Assembly (NCBI GenBank): GCA_945898105.1 | Contig: CAMDHL010000101.1 | Coordinates: 1-7,351 of the forward strand | Direction of reading: 5' to 3' | Source of the DNA: Comamonas sp. lk | GTDB lineage: Bacteria > Pseudomonadota > Gammaproteobacteria > Burkholderiales > Burkholderiaceae_C | DNA length: 7,351 nucleotides | Part shown: in pieces, positions 1 to 6,796 of the stretch | How the letters are laid out: the number at the start of each line of letters is the position of its first letter | How positions within the stretch are numbered: position 1 is the first letter of the stretch | Program-made: the position numbers and the translations under genes | Notes under the pieces: model-generated | The model's input: only the letters and a program-made list of their open reading frames with translations | Databases searched by the model: none | Told to the model about the DNA's origin: nothing

Positions 1-1007
1 TCGACAAAACGCCGGCCCGGTTTGGGCTCCAGGCGCGCAATCAGCGCAATCGCTTCGCGCACCAAGCTGTCGCTGCCGACGCCAATTTGCACCAAACGTT
101 TGATGTCGCGCCGCGCCAGCAAGTCCAGAGGCTGCTGGCAAACACGCAAAGACACTTCCAGCACCTCTACGCGGTGGCGCAGGATCGCTGTATCGTCGTC
201 ATCATCTGCTGGGTCTACTGGGTAATCGTCTTCGTCCAGCTCGGCGCGGCTGCTGGCCAAAAGGGCGGCAATTTGCAAGCGCAAGCATTCGCCCAAATCG
301 CGTGCGCCCACGCCTACCGGGTCTAGGCTGTGCAACAGGCCCAGCGCCACGGTGAAGTGGTGCACCAAGTCTTCCACCTGCTCATAGTCGTCGCCTGCCA
401 AGCCTTGGGCCAGGCTTTCTAAAGTGTCTTCCAGGTAGCCGTCGTCGTTGAGTGATTCAATCAAAAAGCGCAGCGCTGCCTGGTCGCTATCGCTCAGGCG
501 CAGACGCAGCGCCTGGCGGTGCAAATGCGCTTGTAGAGATTCTTGCACCCGCGCCAGTTCGGTAGCGTCTTTGTCCTCGTCATCGCCCAGGTTGTTGGAC
601 TTGGCTTTGGCATCGCCGCCCCATTCGCCGTCGTCGGGGGTGGTTTCGGTGGTGCCATCGCCTTCCCAGCTGATGGCATCGTCGCCGCCAGGTTCGGCAG
701 ACAGCGGCGTTGCGTCTTCGTCGCGGGTGCTTTCGCTGGAGGTGGTGCTGCTGTAGTCGCTGACTGTCGGGCTGGGCGCTTCGCTCAGGCGGTCGCCCTG
801 GCTGACCAAGCTGTCGACTTGTTCTAAACCGAACTGCTCGCGCTCGGCAGCTTCATGGTCGAGCTCAAGAAAGGGATTAGCTTCGAGCATTTGCTCGATT
901 TCTTGTGACAACTCGAGGGTAGAGAGCTGCAGTAGTCGTATGGATTGCTGCAGCTGCGGCGTCAGCGCCAGATGCTGCGAGACGCGTAGCGACAGGCCTT
1001 GTTTCAT
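1..1007 (-). CDS. rpoN: RNA polymerase sigma-54 factor RpoN, 3' end cut by the window edge
   Basis: Sigma-54 directs core RNA polymerase to -24/-12 promoters and needs an AAA+ activator to open DNA. The window holds the first 335 codons; family members are roughly 480-530 residues, so the DNA-binding C-terminus with the RpoN box lies beyond the left edge. Region I is clear: MKQGLSLRVSQHLALTPQLQ, then QSIRLLQLSTLEL and LEANPFLE at residues 41-48. Residues 51-150 are a long acidic, Ser/Thr/Gly-rich region II. The core-binding domain starts near residue 150 and includes LNDDGYLED (186-194) and LDPVGVGARDLGECL (228-242). The visible part stops at LEPKPGRRFV. A second acidic stretch sits at about 256-272. 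The ATG at 1007 is chosen because it begins the conserved region I; its ribosome-binding site is weak (GGGCGGGCGAG). It follows lptB by 105 bases on the same strand, the usual proteobacterial order. Confidence 0.96.
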   Translation of the reverse strand, partial: MKQGLSLRVSQHLALTPQLQQSIRLLQLSTLELSQEIEQMLEANPFLELDHEAAEREQFGLEQVDSLVSQGDRLSEAPSPTVSDYSSTTSSESTRDEDATPLSAEPGGDDAISWEGDGTTETTPDDGEWGGDAKAKSNNLGDDEDKDATELARVQESLQAHLHRQALRLRLSDSDQAALRFLIESLNDDGYLEDTLESLAQGLAGDDYEQVEDLVHHFTVALGLLHSLDPVGVGARDLGECLRLQIAALLASSRAELDEDDYPVDPADDDDDTAILRHRVEVLEVSLRVCQQPLDLLARRDIKRLVQIGVGSDSLVREAIALIARLEPKPGRRFV

Positions 1008-1112
1008 AGCGCTCGCCCGCCCTTTTGGCGTATCGAATAAGTGCACACGCCTTGCTCTACGCGGCAGGGCATAGGCTTTTTACAGGTGCTTGTATGCGCG
1101 GATACCACGGGC

Positions 1113-1928
1113 TTACATCCTGAAGTTTTCACCCAGATAGACGCGCCGCACATCAGCGTTCTCGACTATCTCGGAGGGCAAGCCTTCGGCCAGCACACGC
1201 CCCTCGCTGATGATGTAGGCATGGTCGCAAATACCCAGTGTTTCGCGTACGTTATGGTCTGTGATCAGTACGCCTATGTTGCGACTTTTCAGAAAACTAA
1301 TGATCCGCTGGATCTCGATCACCGCAATCGGATCGATGCCTGCGAAGGGTTCATCGAGCAGGATGAAGCGTGGTCGCGTCGCCAAAGCACGGGCAATTTC
1401 GACGCGCCTGCGCTCACCGCCCGAGAGCGCCAATGCGGACGAAAAACGCAGGTGCTCGACGCGCAAGTCCTCCAGCAAACCGGTTAGCCGTGACTCGATT
1501 TCAACTTTGGACAAAGCTTTGCCATTGGCGTCGCGCTGCAACTCCAATACTGCACGCACATTTTCTTCCACGTTGAGTTTGCGGAAGATGGATGCTTCCT
1601 GCGGCAAATAGCCTAAACCCAAGCGCGCCCGCCGATGGATGGGCATGTGTTCGATGCTTTGGCCGTCAATCGTGATGGTGCCGGCGCTTGCGCGCAGCAG
1701 GCCGACGATCATGTAGAAGGAGGTGGTTTTTCCAGCACCATTGGGGCCTAATAATCCCACCACTTCGCCGGTGCGCAAAGACATGGACACGTCTTTGACA
1801 ACTTTGCGGCTACCGTAAGATTTTTGCAGTTGCCGGGCTTCAAGTAAGCCGACCGCTGTGGGCGCATCGGATGGCAATGCGGCTTTAGGGTTTGCCGGAG
1901 CCAGCACAGCGCTCGAATCCCATCGCAT
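1113..1928 (-). CDS. lptB: LptB, ATPase of the LptB2FGC lipopolysaccharide export transporter
   Basis: LptB is the cytoplasmic ATPase that, with the membrane proteins LptF, LptG and LptC, extracts lipopolysaccharide from the inner membrane and pushes it onto the LptA bridge. All ABC motifs are present in the 271-residue product: Walker A GPNGAGKTT (61-69), Q-loop YLPQEASIF (107-115), signature LSGGERRRVEIARAL (168-182), Walker B FILLDEPFAG (188-197) and the switch histidine in ITDHNVRET (H225). The ending VYLGENFRM matches the family ending. It is about 30 residues longer than the 241-residue E. coli protein because of an Ala/Pro-rich N-terminal extension before LLEARQLQKSYG. The ATG at 1928 lies two bases after the lptA stop, with no visible Shine-Dalgarno, so translation is probably coupled. 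In-frame GTG (codon 8) and TTG (codon 18) are alternative starts. Confidence 0.96.
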   Translation of the reverse strand: MRWDSSAVLAPANPKAALPSDAPTAVGLLEARQLQKSYGSRKVVKDVSMSLRTGEVVGLLGPNGAGKTTSFYMIVGLLRASAGTITIDGQSIEHMPIHRRARLGLGYLPQEASIFRKLNVEENVRAVLELQRDANGKALSKVEIESRLTGLLEDLRVEHLRFSSALALSGGERRRVEIARALATRPRFILLDEPFAGIDPIAVIEIQRIISFLKSRNIGVLITDHNVRETLGICDHAYIISEGRVLAEGLPSEIVENADVRRVYLGENFRM

Positions 1929-1930
1929 GG

Positions 1931-2515
1931 CTATTTGCTCGCAGCCGGCGTTGCATTGCGCGCCGGTGCGTTACTGCCTGCTTCACTGCTTTCGGGTTTG
2001 GGTGTCATCACGGCACGTACCCTGCCGCCCGTGTTGGCGCCAGCCACACTGCCATCGACGTTGAATTTTTCAGTATTGTTGTCGTAATGAATCAGCGCGC
2101 CGGTCACTTCGTCGGCCAAGGTGCTGCCGCGGTAGCGGCGCATCACGGCGTTGGTTTCCAGGCGCACCGTGTCGGCTTTGCCGTCGTAGATAAGAGTTTC
2201 AGCTTCACCTTCGATGAATTCGTCCAGCGCTTCACGCTTCTGCCTGAAAAATGCGCGCTCCTTGGGCGTACCAGTCGCGTTGCCGGTCTGGCGTCCCGCC
2301 GCATCCTGACGCACTTCAAGCCGAGCGGCGCGCATCACAATCGTGCCTTTGGTCAAAAACACCTTGCCGGTAAAGACAGTGACCTGTTGGGCATCGTCGT
2401 AGCGCATGTTGTCTGCTTCAATATTCATCGGCTTGTTGCGGTCGGCCTTCTCAGCCCATACGGCTTGGCTCAGGCTGGCGGCGATGACGAGCGGGAAAAG
2501 AAAGCTTGATTTCAT
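1931..2515 (-). CDS. lptA: LptA, periplasmic lipopolysaccharide transport protein (OstA-like)
   Basis: LptA forms the beta-jellyroll bridge that carries lipopolysaccharide across the periplasm from LptC to LptD. The product from the ATG at 2515 is 194 residues (E. coli LptA is 185). Residues 1-21 are a Sec signal peptide: MKSS, a hydrophobic core, then AVWA before EKADRNKP. The mature part has the OstA-type pattern: MNIEADNMRYDD (30-41), VFTGKVFLTKGTIVMRAARL (repeat-like strand pairs), a central EGEAETLIYDGKADTVRLE and LADEVTGALIHYDNNTEKF. The C-terminal tail is Ser/Ala/Pro-rich and probably disordered. The reading frame stays open up to another ATG at 2623, but that would put 36 non-signal-like residues before the signal peptide and read through the hairpin region, so 2515 is preferred. 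It is followed directly by lptB. The usual upstream neighbour lptC is absent; dsbA is there instead. Confidence 0.93.
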   Translation of the reverse strand: MKSSFLFPLVIAASLSQAVWAEKADRNKPMNIEADNMRYDDAQQVTVFTGKVFLTKGTIVMRAARLEVRQDAAGRQTGNATGTPKERAFFRQKREALDEFIEGEAETLIYDGKADTVRLETNAVMRRYRGSTLADEVTGALIHYDNNTEKFNVDGSVAGANTGGRVRAVMTPKPESSEAGSNAPARNATPAASK

Positions 2516-2544
2516 AAAGGCACGAAAATTGCTGAAAGCATTAA

Positions 2545-2580
2545 TCGTGCATTCTATCCAGCACTTTTCAGAAAACCCCC
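2545..2580 (-). promoter_or_regulatory. possible promoter of lptA-lptB-rpoN
   Basis: On the minus strand a TAGAAT hexamer (2556 down to 2551), one mismatch from the sigma-70 -10 consensus, lies about 35 bases before the lptA start and just after the hairpins that follow dsbA. No good -35 hexamer is present at 16-18 bases. A short palindrome, TTTTC-A-GAAAA (2565-2575), sits where one would look for it and could be an operator or chance. A new transcript starting here is inferred mainly from the terminator-like structure upstream. Confidence 0.3.
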
Positions 2581-2591
2581 GATCCCCGGGG
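2572..2591 (-). terminator. probable intrinsic terminator after dsbA
   Basis: Read on the minus strand, an all-GC stem CCCCG / CGGGG (2591-2587 and 2581-2577) with the five-base loop GGGAT is followed by GTTTTCT. This is the best rho-independent terminator shape in the window and lies about 46 bases beyond the dsbA stop. The stem is short, so efficiency is uncertain. It would separate the argS-SPOR-dsbA transcript from lptA-lptB-rpoN. Confidence 0.5.
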
Positions 2592-2598
2592 CCGTCAG

Positions 2599-2627
2599 GC
2601 AAAGAAGTTTGCGGCTTACCCAAGCCG
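2599..2627 (-). terminator. two adjoining hairpins just after dsbA, possible terminator
   Basis: A perfect six-base-pair stem CGGCTT / AAGCCG with loop GGGT (2627-2612, minus strand) begins 10 bases after the dsbA stop and is followed by CAAACTTCTTTGCC, a broken T-rich tail. That tail itself forms GCAAA / TTTGC with loop CTTC (2612-2599), sharing two bases with the first stem, so the two hairpins compete. The tail is poorer than in a classic terminator. The pair may instead protect the 3' end of the dsbA message. Confidence 0.4.
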
Positions 2628-2637
2628 TGGTTCTGCC

Positions 2638-3294
2638 TCAGGCGCGGCGCGCGCTGACATCCTGTATGAGCGTTTGCACCACCAAAAGGGCGCGCTCCAT
2701 GCTGCCGGCCATGCTGCCATCGGTATAAAACTGGCCGGCTACGCCAAGCGCCGGGACCCCCTCCACGTTGTATGCTTTTTGCAACTGTGATCCCTTTTGG
2801 GCCTTGGTCACCACCCCGAAAGAGTTGTACTGCGTCAGAAATTTAGCCTGGTCCACACCGTTTTTACCCACCCATTCCACGATCGCCTCGCCTTTGGATA
2901 AGTTGAGCTTCTCCACATGGATGGCCGCGAACACCTTGTTGTGTAATTTGTCTAGTAGCCCCATGGATTCCAGCGTGTAGAAAAGGCGCTGTTGCGGCAC
3001 AAAGCTGTCATTGAAGGCCACCGGAACCCGGCGAAAGGCTACGTTTTTGGGTAGTTTTTTGACCCATTCCGACAGACCGGGTTCAAACGCATTGCAATGC
3101 TGGCAGTTGTACCAAAAGAACTCGACAACCTCCACCTTCCCCGCCGGTGCTTCCACCGGAGCCCGGGTCTGCAGGACTTGGTAGTCAGTTCCGGCGACGG
3201 GCTTTTTGAATTGGGCTATCGCCACAGCAGGTGCCAGCAAGGTCAAAAGGCCCGCGAGAGTTTGTTGCTCGAAATTACGTCGTGTGAAATTCAT
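2638..3294 (-). CDS. dsbA: DsbA-family thiol:disulfide oxidoreductase (periplasmic)
   Basis: DsbA oxidises cysteine pairs in exported proteins and is reoxidised by the membrane protein DsbB. The 218-residue product has the thioredoxin-fold active site in VVEFFWYNCQHCNAFEP, with cysteines C64 and C67, and the cis-proline loop at V180-P181 (NVEGVPAL). Between them lies the helical DsbA insert (about 95-165). Length fits the family (E. coli precursor 208). The dipeptide between the cysteines is Gln-His, not the common Pro-His. Residues 1-28 form a signal peptide with a twin-arginine-like start, TRRNF (4-8), a hydrophobic core, and AIAQ as a likely cleavage area. The ATG at 3294 has a good Shine-Dalgarno, GGAG, five bases upstream (3303-3300). 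It is the third gene of the argS-SPOR-dsbA cluster, 45 bases after the SPOR gene, and hairpins follow it. No dsbB is in the window. Confidence 0.93.
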   Translation of the reverse strand: MNFTRRNFEQQTLAGLLTLLAPAVAIAQFKKPVAGTDYQVLQTRAPVEAPAGKVEVVEFFWYNCQHCNAFEPGLSEWVKKLPKNVAFRRVPVAFNDSFVPQQRLFYTLESMGLLDKLHNKVFAAIHVEKLNLSKGEAIVEWVGKNGVDQAKFLTQYNSFGVVTKAQKGSQLQKAYNVEGVPALGVAGQFYTDGSMAGSMERALLVVQTLIQDVSARRA

Positions 3295-3339
3295 AGGTGC
3301 TCCGCGTCACTAGATATTGCATCGTGAAAATTAGGTAAG

Positions 3340-3957
3340 TTAGCGCTGTACTTTGACAAGTACGGTATCTACTCCGGATTTATCCAACTTTTCTTTGGCG
3401 CGCTCGGCGTCTTCGATTTTTTCAAACGGGCCCACCCGGACGCGAAAGATAGGGCGACCATTTTGCTCGCGCTCGGTGACTGACGCATCAATGCCCGTGA
3501 GTGACAGTTTGGCGCGTTGGCCTTGTGCATCGTCAACTGAACGGAAGGCGCCGACCTGCACAAAATAAGTGATTTGGACCGTGCCCGGAGGGCCGGCTTT
3601 GGCGTTGGCCAAGGCGCCGAGCGGGTCCGCGGCGGGTGGTGCAGCCGCTGGCAAGGGTGCGGGGACGATTGCAGGCGTAACCGGAGCCGTGGGCGCTTGC
3701 GCTGCCGTGGCATCGGTAGGGGCTTCGGGCGCTGCCGATGCTTTGCTTGCCGGTTTGCCACTAATTAGCGCGTTGGGATCCCAGTCTTTATTTTTCTTGG
3801 CTTCTGCCTCGTTTTGGTCCGCGCCTCGCGTTTGCCCCTTGTTCATAAATGGAAGCGGAACTTTGGTGACATAAAAGGCCACTCCCATGGCAATGCCCAG
3901 GCCGACCACCAGTCCCAATACAAAACCTAGAAAGGTTCCGCCGCGTTGTTTTTGCAT
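3340..3957 (-). CDS. SPOR-domain inner-membrane protein (FtsN-like architecture)
   Basis: SPOR domains bind glycan strands stripped of stem peptides, which are enriched at the division septum, so such proteins usually localise there. The 205-residue product has a short cytoplasmic N-terminus (MQKQRGG), one Gly/Val-rich transmembrane helix (about 8-30) with no cleavage site, a charged segment (40-60), a low-complexity Ala/Pro linker (about 68-125), and a C-terminal SPOR domain (about 128-205). The two SPOR half-repeats are visible as YFVQVGAF (131-138) and FRVRVGPF (171-178), each followed by an acidic helix (SVDDAQGQRAKL; KIEDAERAKEKL). This is a bitopic protein with its C-terminus in the periplasm. 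AAGG lies nine bases before the ATG. It starts 19 bases after the argS stop, so the two are very probably cotranscribed. The topology resembles FtsN, but orthology to FtsN cannot be claimed from this sequence alone. Confidence 0.9.
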   Translation of the reverse strand: MQKQRGGTFLGFVLGLVVGLGIAMGVAFYVTKVPLPFMNKGQTRGADQNEAEAKKNKDWDPNALISGKPASKASAAPEAPTDATAAQAPTAPVTPAIVPAPLPAAAPPAADPLGALANAKAGPPGTVQITYFVQVGAFRSVDDAQGQRAKLSLTGIDASVTEREQNGRPIFRVRVGPFEKIEDAERAKEKLDKSGVDTVLVKVQR

Positions 3958-3976
3958 GTCTTGTTGCCTTGAATAA

Positions 3977-5674
3977 TTACATTTTGCGCGGTGCGCTCAC
4001 GCCTAGCACCGCCAGCCCATTGTGCAGCACCTGTGCTGTCGCTGCCACCAAGGCCAGCCGCGCCAGGCGCACCGGTTCTTCATCCACCAGGATGCGCTCG
4101 GCATCGTAATAGCTGTGGTAGCAGGCGGCCAGCTCACGAAGGTAAAAGGTCACATCGTGCGGCGCAAAGTCTTGTGCGGCGGCGCTCAGCATGTCGGGGT
4201 ATTTCGCCATCAGGAGCATAAGTGCCTGGGCTTGTGGACTGGCCAACGGACTAAGGTCTGTTGTAGCCAGTTGTGCTGTGTCACCACCCCAGGCCGCCAG
4301 TACGGAGCAAATGCGCGCATGCGCATACTGCACGTAATAGACCGGGTTGTCGTTGTTTTTGGCCACCGCCAGGTCGACGTCAAAGGTGTATTCGGTATCG
4401 GGCTTGCGACTGAGCAGAAAAAAGCGTACCGCATCGGCGCTGGTCCATTCAATCAGGTCGCGCAGGGTGACATAGCTGCCTGCGCGTTTGGAAATTTTCA
4501 CTTCCTCGCCGCCCCGCACCACTCGCACCATGGTGTGCAGCACATAGTCCGGGTAGCCTTGCGGAATGCCTACGCCCGCTGCTTGCAAACCGGCTCGCAC
4601 GCGGGCGATCGTGCCGTGGTGATCGGTGCCCTGGATGTTGACAACCTTGCTAAAGCCGCGCTCCCATTTTGCGATGTGGTAAGCCACGTCCGGCACAAAA
4701 TAGGTATAGCTGCCGTCGCGCTTTTTCATCACGCGGTCTTTGTCGTCGCCGTAGTCGGTGGAGCGCAGCCACAAGGCGCCATCTTGCTCGTAGGTCTTGC
4801 CGGCTGCTTGCAGTTTTTCCACTGCGGCTGCTACCCGCCCGCTGGTGTACAAACTGCTTTCCAGGTAGTAGTTGTCAAAGTGCAGGGAAAAGGCCTTGAG
4901 ATCCAAGTCCTGCTCGCGACGCAAATAGGCCACGGCAAATTCGCGGATGTTGTCCAGGTCTTCAATATCTCCGCTGGCGGTGAATTGCCGGTCATCAGAC
5001 ACCACGGATTTACCCGCCTTGAAGTCCTCAGCAATATCGGCGATGTAGTCGCCGTTATAAAAAGCTTTGCTCGCCGGGTCCTCAGGATCGGTGGGCCAGC
5101 CCTTATCGCCCGGACGCATGCCGCGTGCGCGCAGCTGCGTGCTGGTGGCCAGGGTGTTAATTTGCACACCGGCGTCGTTGTAATAAAACTCGCGATACAC
5201 GTCCCAGCCTTGGGTTTGCAGCAAGTTGCAAATCGCATCGCCTAACGCCGCCTGACGGCCATGGCCCACATGCAAAGGTCCGGTCGGGTTGGCGGACACA
5301 AATTCCACCAATACCCGCTGAGCGTTGGCAGCTTGCTGGCCAAAGCCCGCTGTGGTTTGCAAAATTTCCCGCACTACCTGTTGCTTTGCGGCCGGGCGTA
5401 GGCGCATATTGATAAAGCCTGGACCGGCGATGTCAATGTCTTGTACCCACTGCACAAACGCTGATTGCGCAAGCAGCAGGGCGCGCAATTGCTCGGCGAC
5501 CTGGCGTGGATTGCTTTTCAGGGGTTTGGCCAATTGCATGGCGGCGGTGCTGGCGAAGTCGCCATGGGCGGCGACTTTGGGTGACTCAAGAGCTGCTTGG
5601 CTGCCTGCGCCGGGGAGCAGGGTTTCCAGCGAAGCGGCCAGCGCTGCCAGAAGTTCGGTTTTGACGGAAGGCAT
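3977..5674 (-). CDS. argS: arginyl-tRNA synthetase (class Ia)
   Basis: ArgRS attaches arginine to tRNA-Arg in the cytoplasm and, unusually, needs the tRNA to activate the amino acid. The 565-residue product (E. coli 577) has the N-terminal tRNA D-loop-binding domain (about 1-95, ending GPGFINMRL), the catalytic Rossmann fold with the HIGH motif as HVGHGR (135-140) in [18 protein letters not shown], the KMSKS equivalent as KISKR (393-397) in [18 protein letters not shown], and the helical DALR anticodon-binding domain from about 445 ([14 protein letters not shown]) to the typical ending LGVSAPRKM. The start [12 protein letters not shown] fits the family, so the ATG at 5674 is preferred although no Shine-Dalgarno is evident. 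It heads the argS-SPOR-dsbA cluster, an arrangement known in Burkholderiales, and is divergent from the dehydrogenase gene. No frameshift or missing motif is seen. Confidence 0.97.
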   Translation of the reverse strand: MPSVKTELLAALAASLETLLPGAGSQAALESPKVAAHGDFASTAAMQLAKPLKSNPRQVAEQLRALLLAQSAFVQWVQDIDIAGPGFINMRLRPAAKQQVVREILQTTAGFGQQAANAQRVLVEFVSANPTGPLHVGHGRQAALGDAICNLLQTQGWDVYREFYYNDAGVQINTLATSTQLRARGMRPGDKGWPTDPEDPASKAFYNGDYIADIAEDFKAGKSVVSDDRQFTASGDIEDLDNIREFAVAYLRREQDLDLKAFSLHFDNYYLESSLYTSGRVAAAVEKLQAAGKTYEQDGALWLRSTDYGDDKDRVMKKRDGSYTYFVPDVAYHIAKWERGFSKVVNIQGTDHHGTIARVRAGLQAAGVGIPQGYPDYVLHTMVRVVRGGEEVKISKRAGSYVTLRDLIEWTSADAVRFFLLSRKPDTEYTFDVDLAVAKNNDNPVYYVQYAHARICSVLAAWGGDTAQLATTDLSPLASPQAQALMLLMAKYPDMLSAAAQDFAPHDVTFYLRELAACYHSYYDAERILVDEEPVRLARLALVAATAQVLHNGLAVLGVSAPRKM

Positions 5675-5917
5675 GGCCGCGATTTTAGGGTGCGGCCTGC
5701 GCCATGCCGCCGTTTGCGGCCAATTGCCCGTCTCGGCACTTGTGCTGCATCAAGCTAAGGGGGTACACAGAAGGCTGTTCGCGTGAGATGTAGCACGGGC
5801 GTTGTATGCTGGCCTCTTAGCCGGTTTTTACCTTGCGGCACCTTCGCAAGGTGGTGCAAAGACAGCGGCGCGCGCAAAGGCCCGCATCGCGTATTTGATT
5901 TCTAGAAAGTTCAGACC
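5675..5917. promoter_or_regulatory. divergent intergenic region between argS and the dehydrogenase gene
   Basis: This 243-base spacer must hold the promoters of argS (leftward) and of the dehydrogenase (rightward), since both genes start at its edges. Candidate -10 elements are TATGCT at 5805-5810 for the rightward gene and TAAAAT at 5687-5682 for argS, but neither has a convincing -35 partner, and the second would give an almost leaderless argS message. The inverted repeat at 5830-5852 is the only strong structure. No small gene is supported here. Confidence 0.45.
5830..5852. repeat. perfect 8-bp inverted repeat in the divergent spacer
   Basis: ACCTTGCG (5830-5837) and CGCAAGGT (5845-5852) are exact reverse complements separated by GCACCTT. 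An overlapping alternative pairs ACCTT (5840-5844) with AAGGT (5848-5852), and GCACC (5838-5842) can also pair with GGTGC (5853-5857). There is no T-run after the stem on either strand, so it does not look like a terminator. It lies 66 bases before the dehydrogenase start and about 155 bases before argS, a position suited to an operator or a leader RNA hairpin. Function is inferred. Confidence 0.45.
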
Positions 5918-6709
5918 ATGGGCAAATCCATCCTTATTACCGGCGCGGGCACGGGTATCGGCCACGACGTCGCATTTGTCCTCGCCGCACGCGGCCATCA
6001 AGTGCTCGCTACCACCATCAATGAAGAACAGGCCCAAGCCTTACGCCAGGAATGTGCTTCGCGCGCCGTCGCCATGGATGTGTTCAAACTAGACATCACC
6101 AGCGCGCAAGACCGCGCGCTGATCGCTGAGCGGGATGTCGATGTGTTGGTCAATAACGCCGCCCTGGGCGAATCGGGTTCATTGGCTGAAGTGGACATGG
6201 ACCGGGTGCGTCGCATTTTTGAGGTGAATTTGTTTTCCACCTTAGCGCTCACGCAAGTGGCACTGCGCGGCATGATTAACCGTCAGCGTGGCACGGTGGT
6301 GTTTATCAGTTCGATAGCCGGGCGTGTGCCTTTTCCTTTTGTGATGCCCTATTCCATGACCAAGTTCGCGCTATCGGCCGCCGCAGCGGGCTTGCGCGCC
6401 GAAATGGACCAGCTGGGCAAAGGCATTTCGGTGTGCGTGGTCGAGCCTGGCGCCATCCACACCGGCTTTAACCAAAGCATGACTGCGAGCAAATACGCCT
6501 GGATGGGCCCGGATTCTTACTTTCATGACCAGAAAGAAAAAATGCAGGCCGAAGAAAAGCGTACCTTCAGCTTTTTAGAAGCCAAAACTACAGATTCGGT
6601 GGTCGCGGCGATAGTGAAAGCGAGCGAAGCCAAGCGTCCGCGCCTGCGCTATGTGGCGCCGTGGATACAAGGTTTTGGCGTGCGCTTGGCGCGTATTTTC
6701 GGCGTGTAG
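5918..6709 (+). CDS. classical short-chain dehydrogenase/reductase (SDR)
   Basis: A cytoplasmic NAD(P)-dependent oxidoreductase with a Rossmann fold; the substrate cannot be read from the sequence. The 263-residue product carries the full classical SDR set: cofactor motif TGAGTGIG (8-15), D59 in KLDIT for adenine-ring contact, NNA (79-81), N104 in EVNLF, catalytic S132 in FISSIAG, and Y145/K149 in PYSMTKFA, followed by EPGAIHTGF (176-184). All four residues of the Asn-Ser-Tyr-Lys tetrad are present, so it should be active. The region after strand 2 (ATTINEE) has neither the clear acidic residue of NAD enzymes nor the arginine of NADP enzymes, so cofactor choice is open. The C-terminal half (195-225) is charged, and the tail PWIQGFGVRLARIFGV may be amphipathic. 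It is transcribed alone, divergent from argS and convergent with ubiA. The start has only a weak ribosome-binding site (AGAAAG). Confidence 0.92.
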   Translation: MGKSILITGAGTGIGHDVAFVLAARGHQVLATTINEEQAQALRQECASRAVAMDVFKLDITSAQDRALIAERDVDVLVNNAALGESGSLAEVDMDRVRRIFEVNLFSTLALTQVALRGMINRQRGTVVFISSIAGRVPFPFVMPYSMTKFALSAAAAGLRAEMDQLGKGISVCVVEPGAIHTGFNQSMTASKYAWMGPDSYFHDQKEKMQAEEKRTFSFLEAKTTDSVVAAIVKASEAKRPRLRYVAPWIQGFGVRLARIFGV

Positions 6710-6796
6710 ATGCTTCAGTAGGCGGTCTATCCAGCACGGTTTATGCAGGCGCCGGGTGGTTTGAGGGGGCGCGGGGCGCTTGGATAATTTAGCGCG

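Noticed and set aside
1008..1112. Sigma-54 type or strong sigma-70 promoter before rpoN
   Set aside because: No GG-N10-GC pair in the TGGCAC-N5-TTGC context and no paired -35/-10 hexamers could be found; read-through from lptB is the simpler explanation.
1892..2509. A 205-codon plus-strand open frame opposite lptA
   Set aside because: It is antisense to lptA, which has a signal peptide and family motifs; the translation is not recognisable.
2516..2623. Longer lptA start at 2623
   Set aside because: It would place 36 residues before a clear Sec signal peptide and make the terminator-like hairpins partly coding.
4022..5245. A 407-codon open frame on the plus strand opposite argS
   Set aside because: It lies wholly inside the convincing argS gene, its translation is rich in Cys, His and Val with no family resemblance, and long antisense frames are expected in GC-rich coding DNA.
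5325..5786. A plus-strand open frame crossing the argS start into the divergent spacer
   Set aside because: Most of it is antisense to argS, its translation is Ala/Arg/Cys-rich without motifs, and it ends in the spacer with no ribosome-binding site at its start.
6749..6795. Possible bidirectional terminator between the dehydrogenase gene and ubiA
   Set aside because: GCGCC/GGCGC and GCGCT/AGCGC pairings exist, but stems are short, loops are large and neither strand has a T-run after them.
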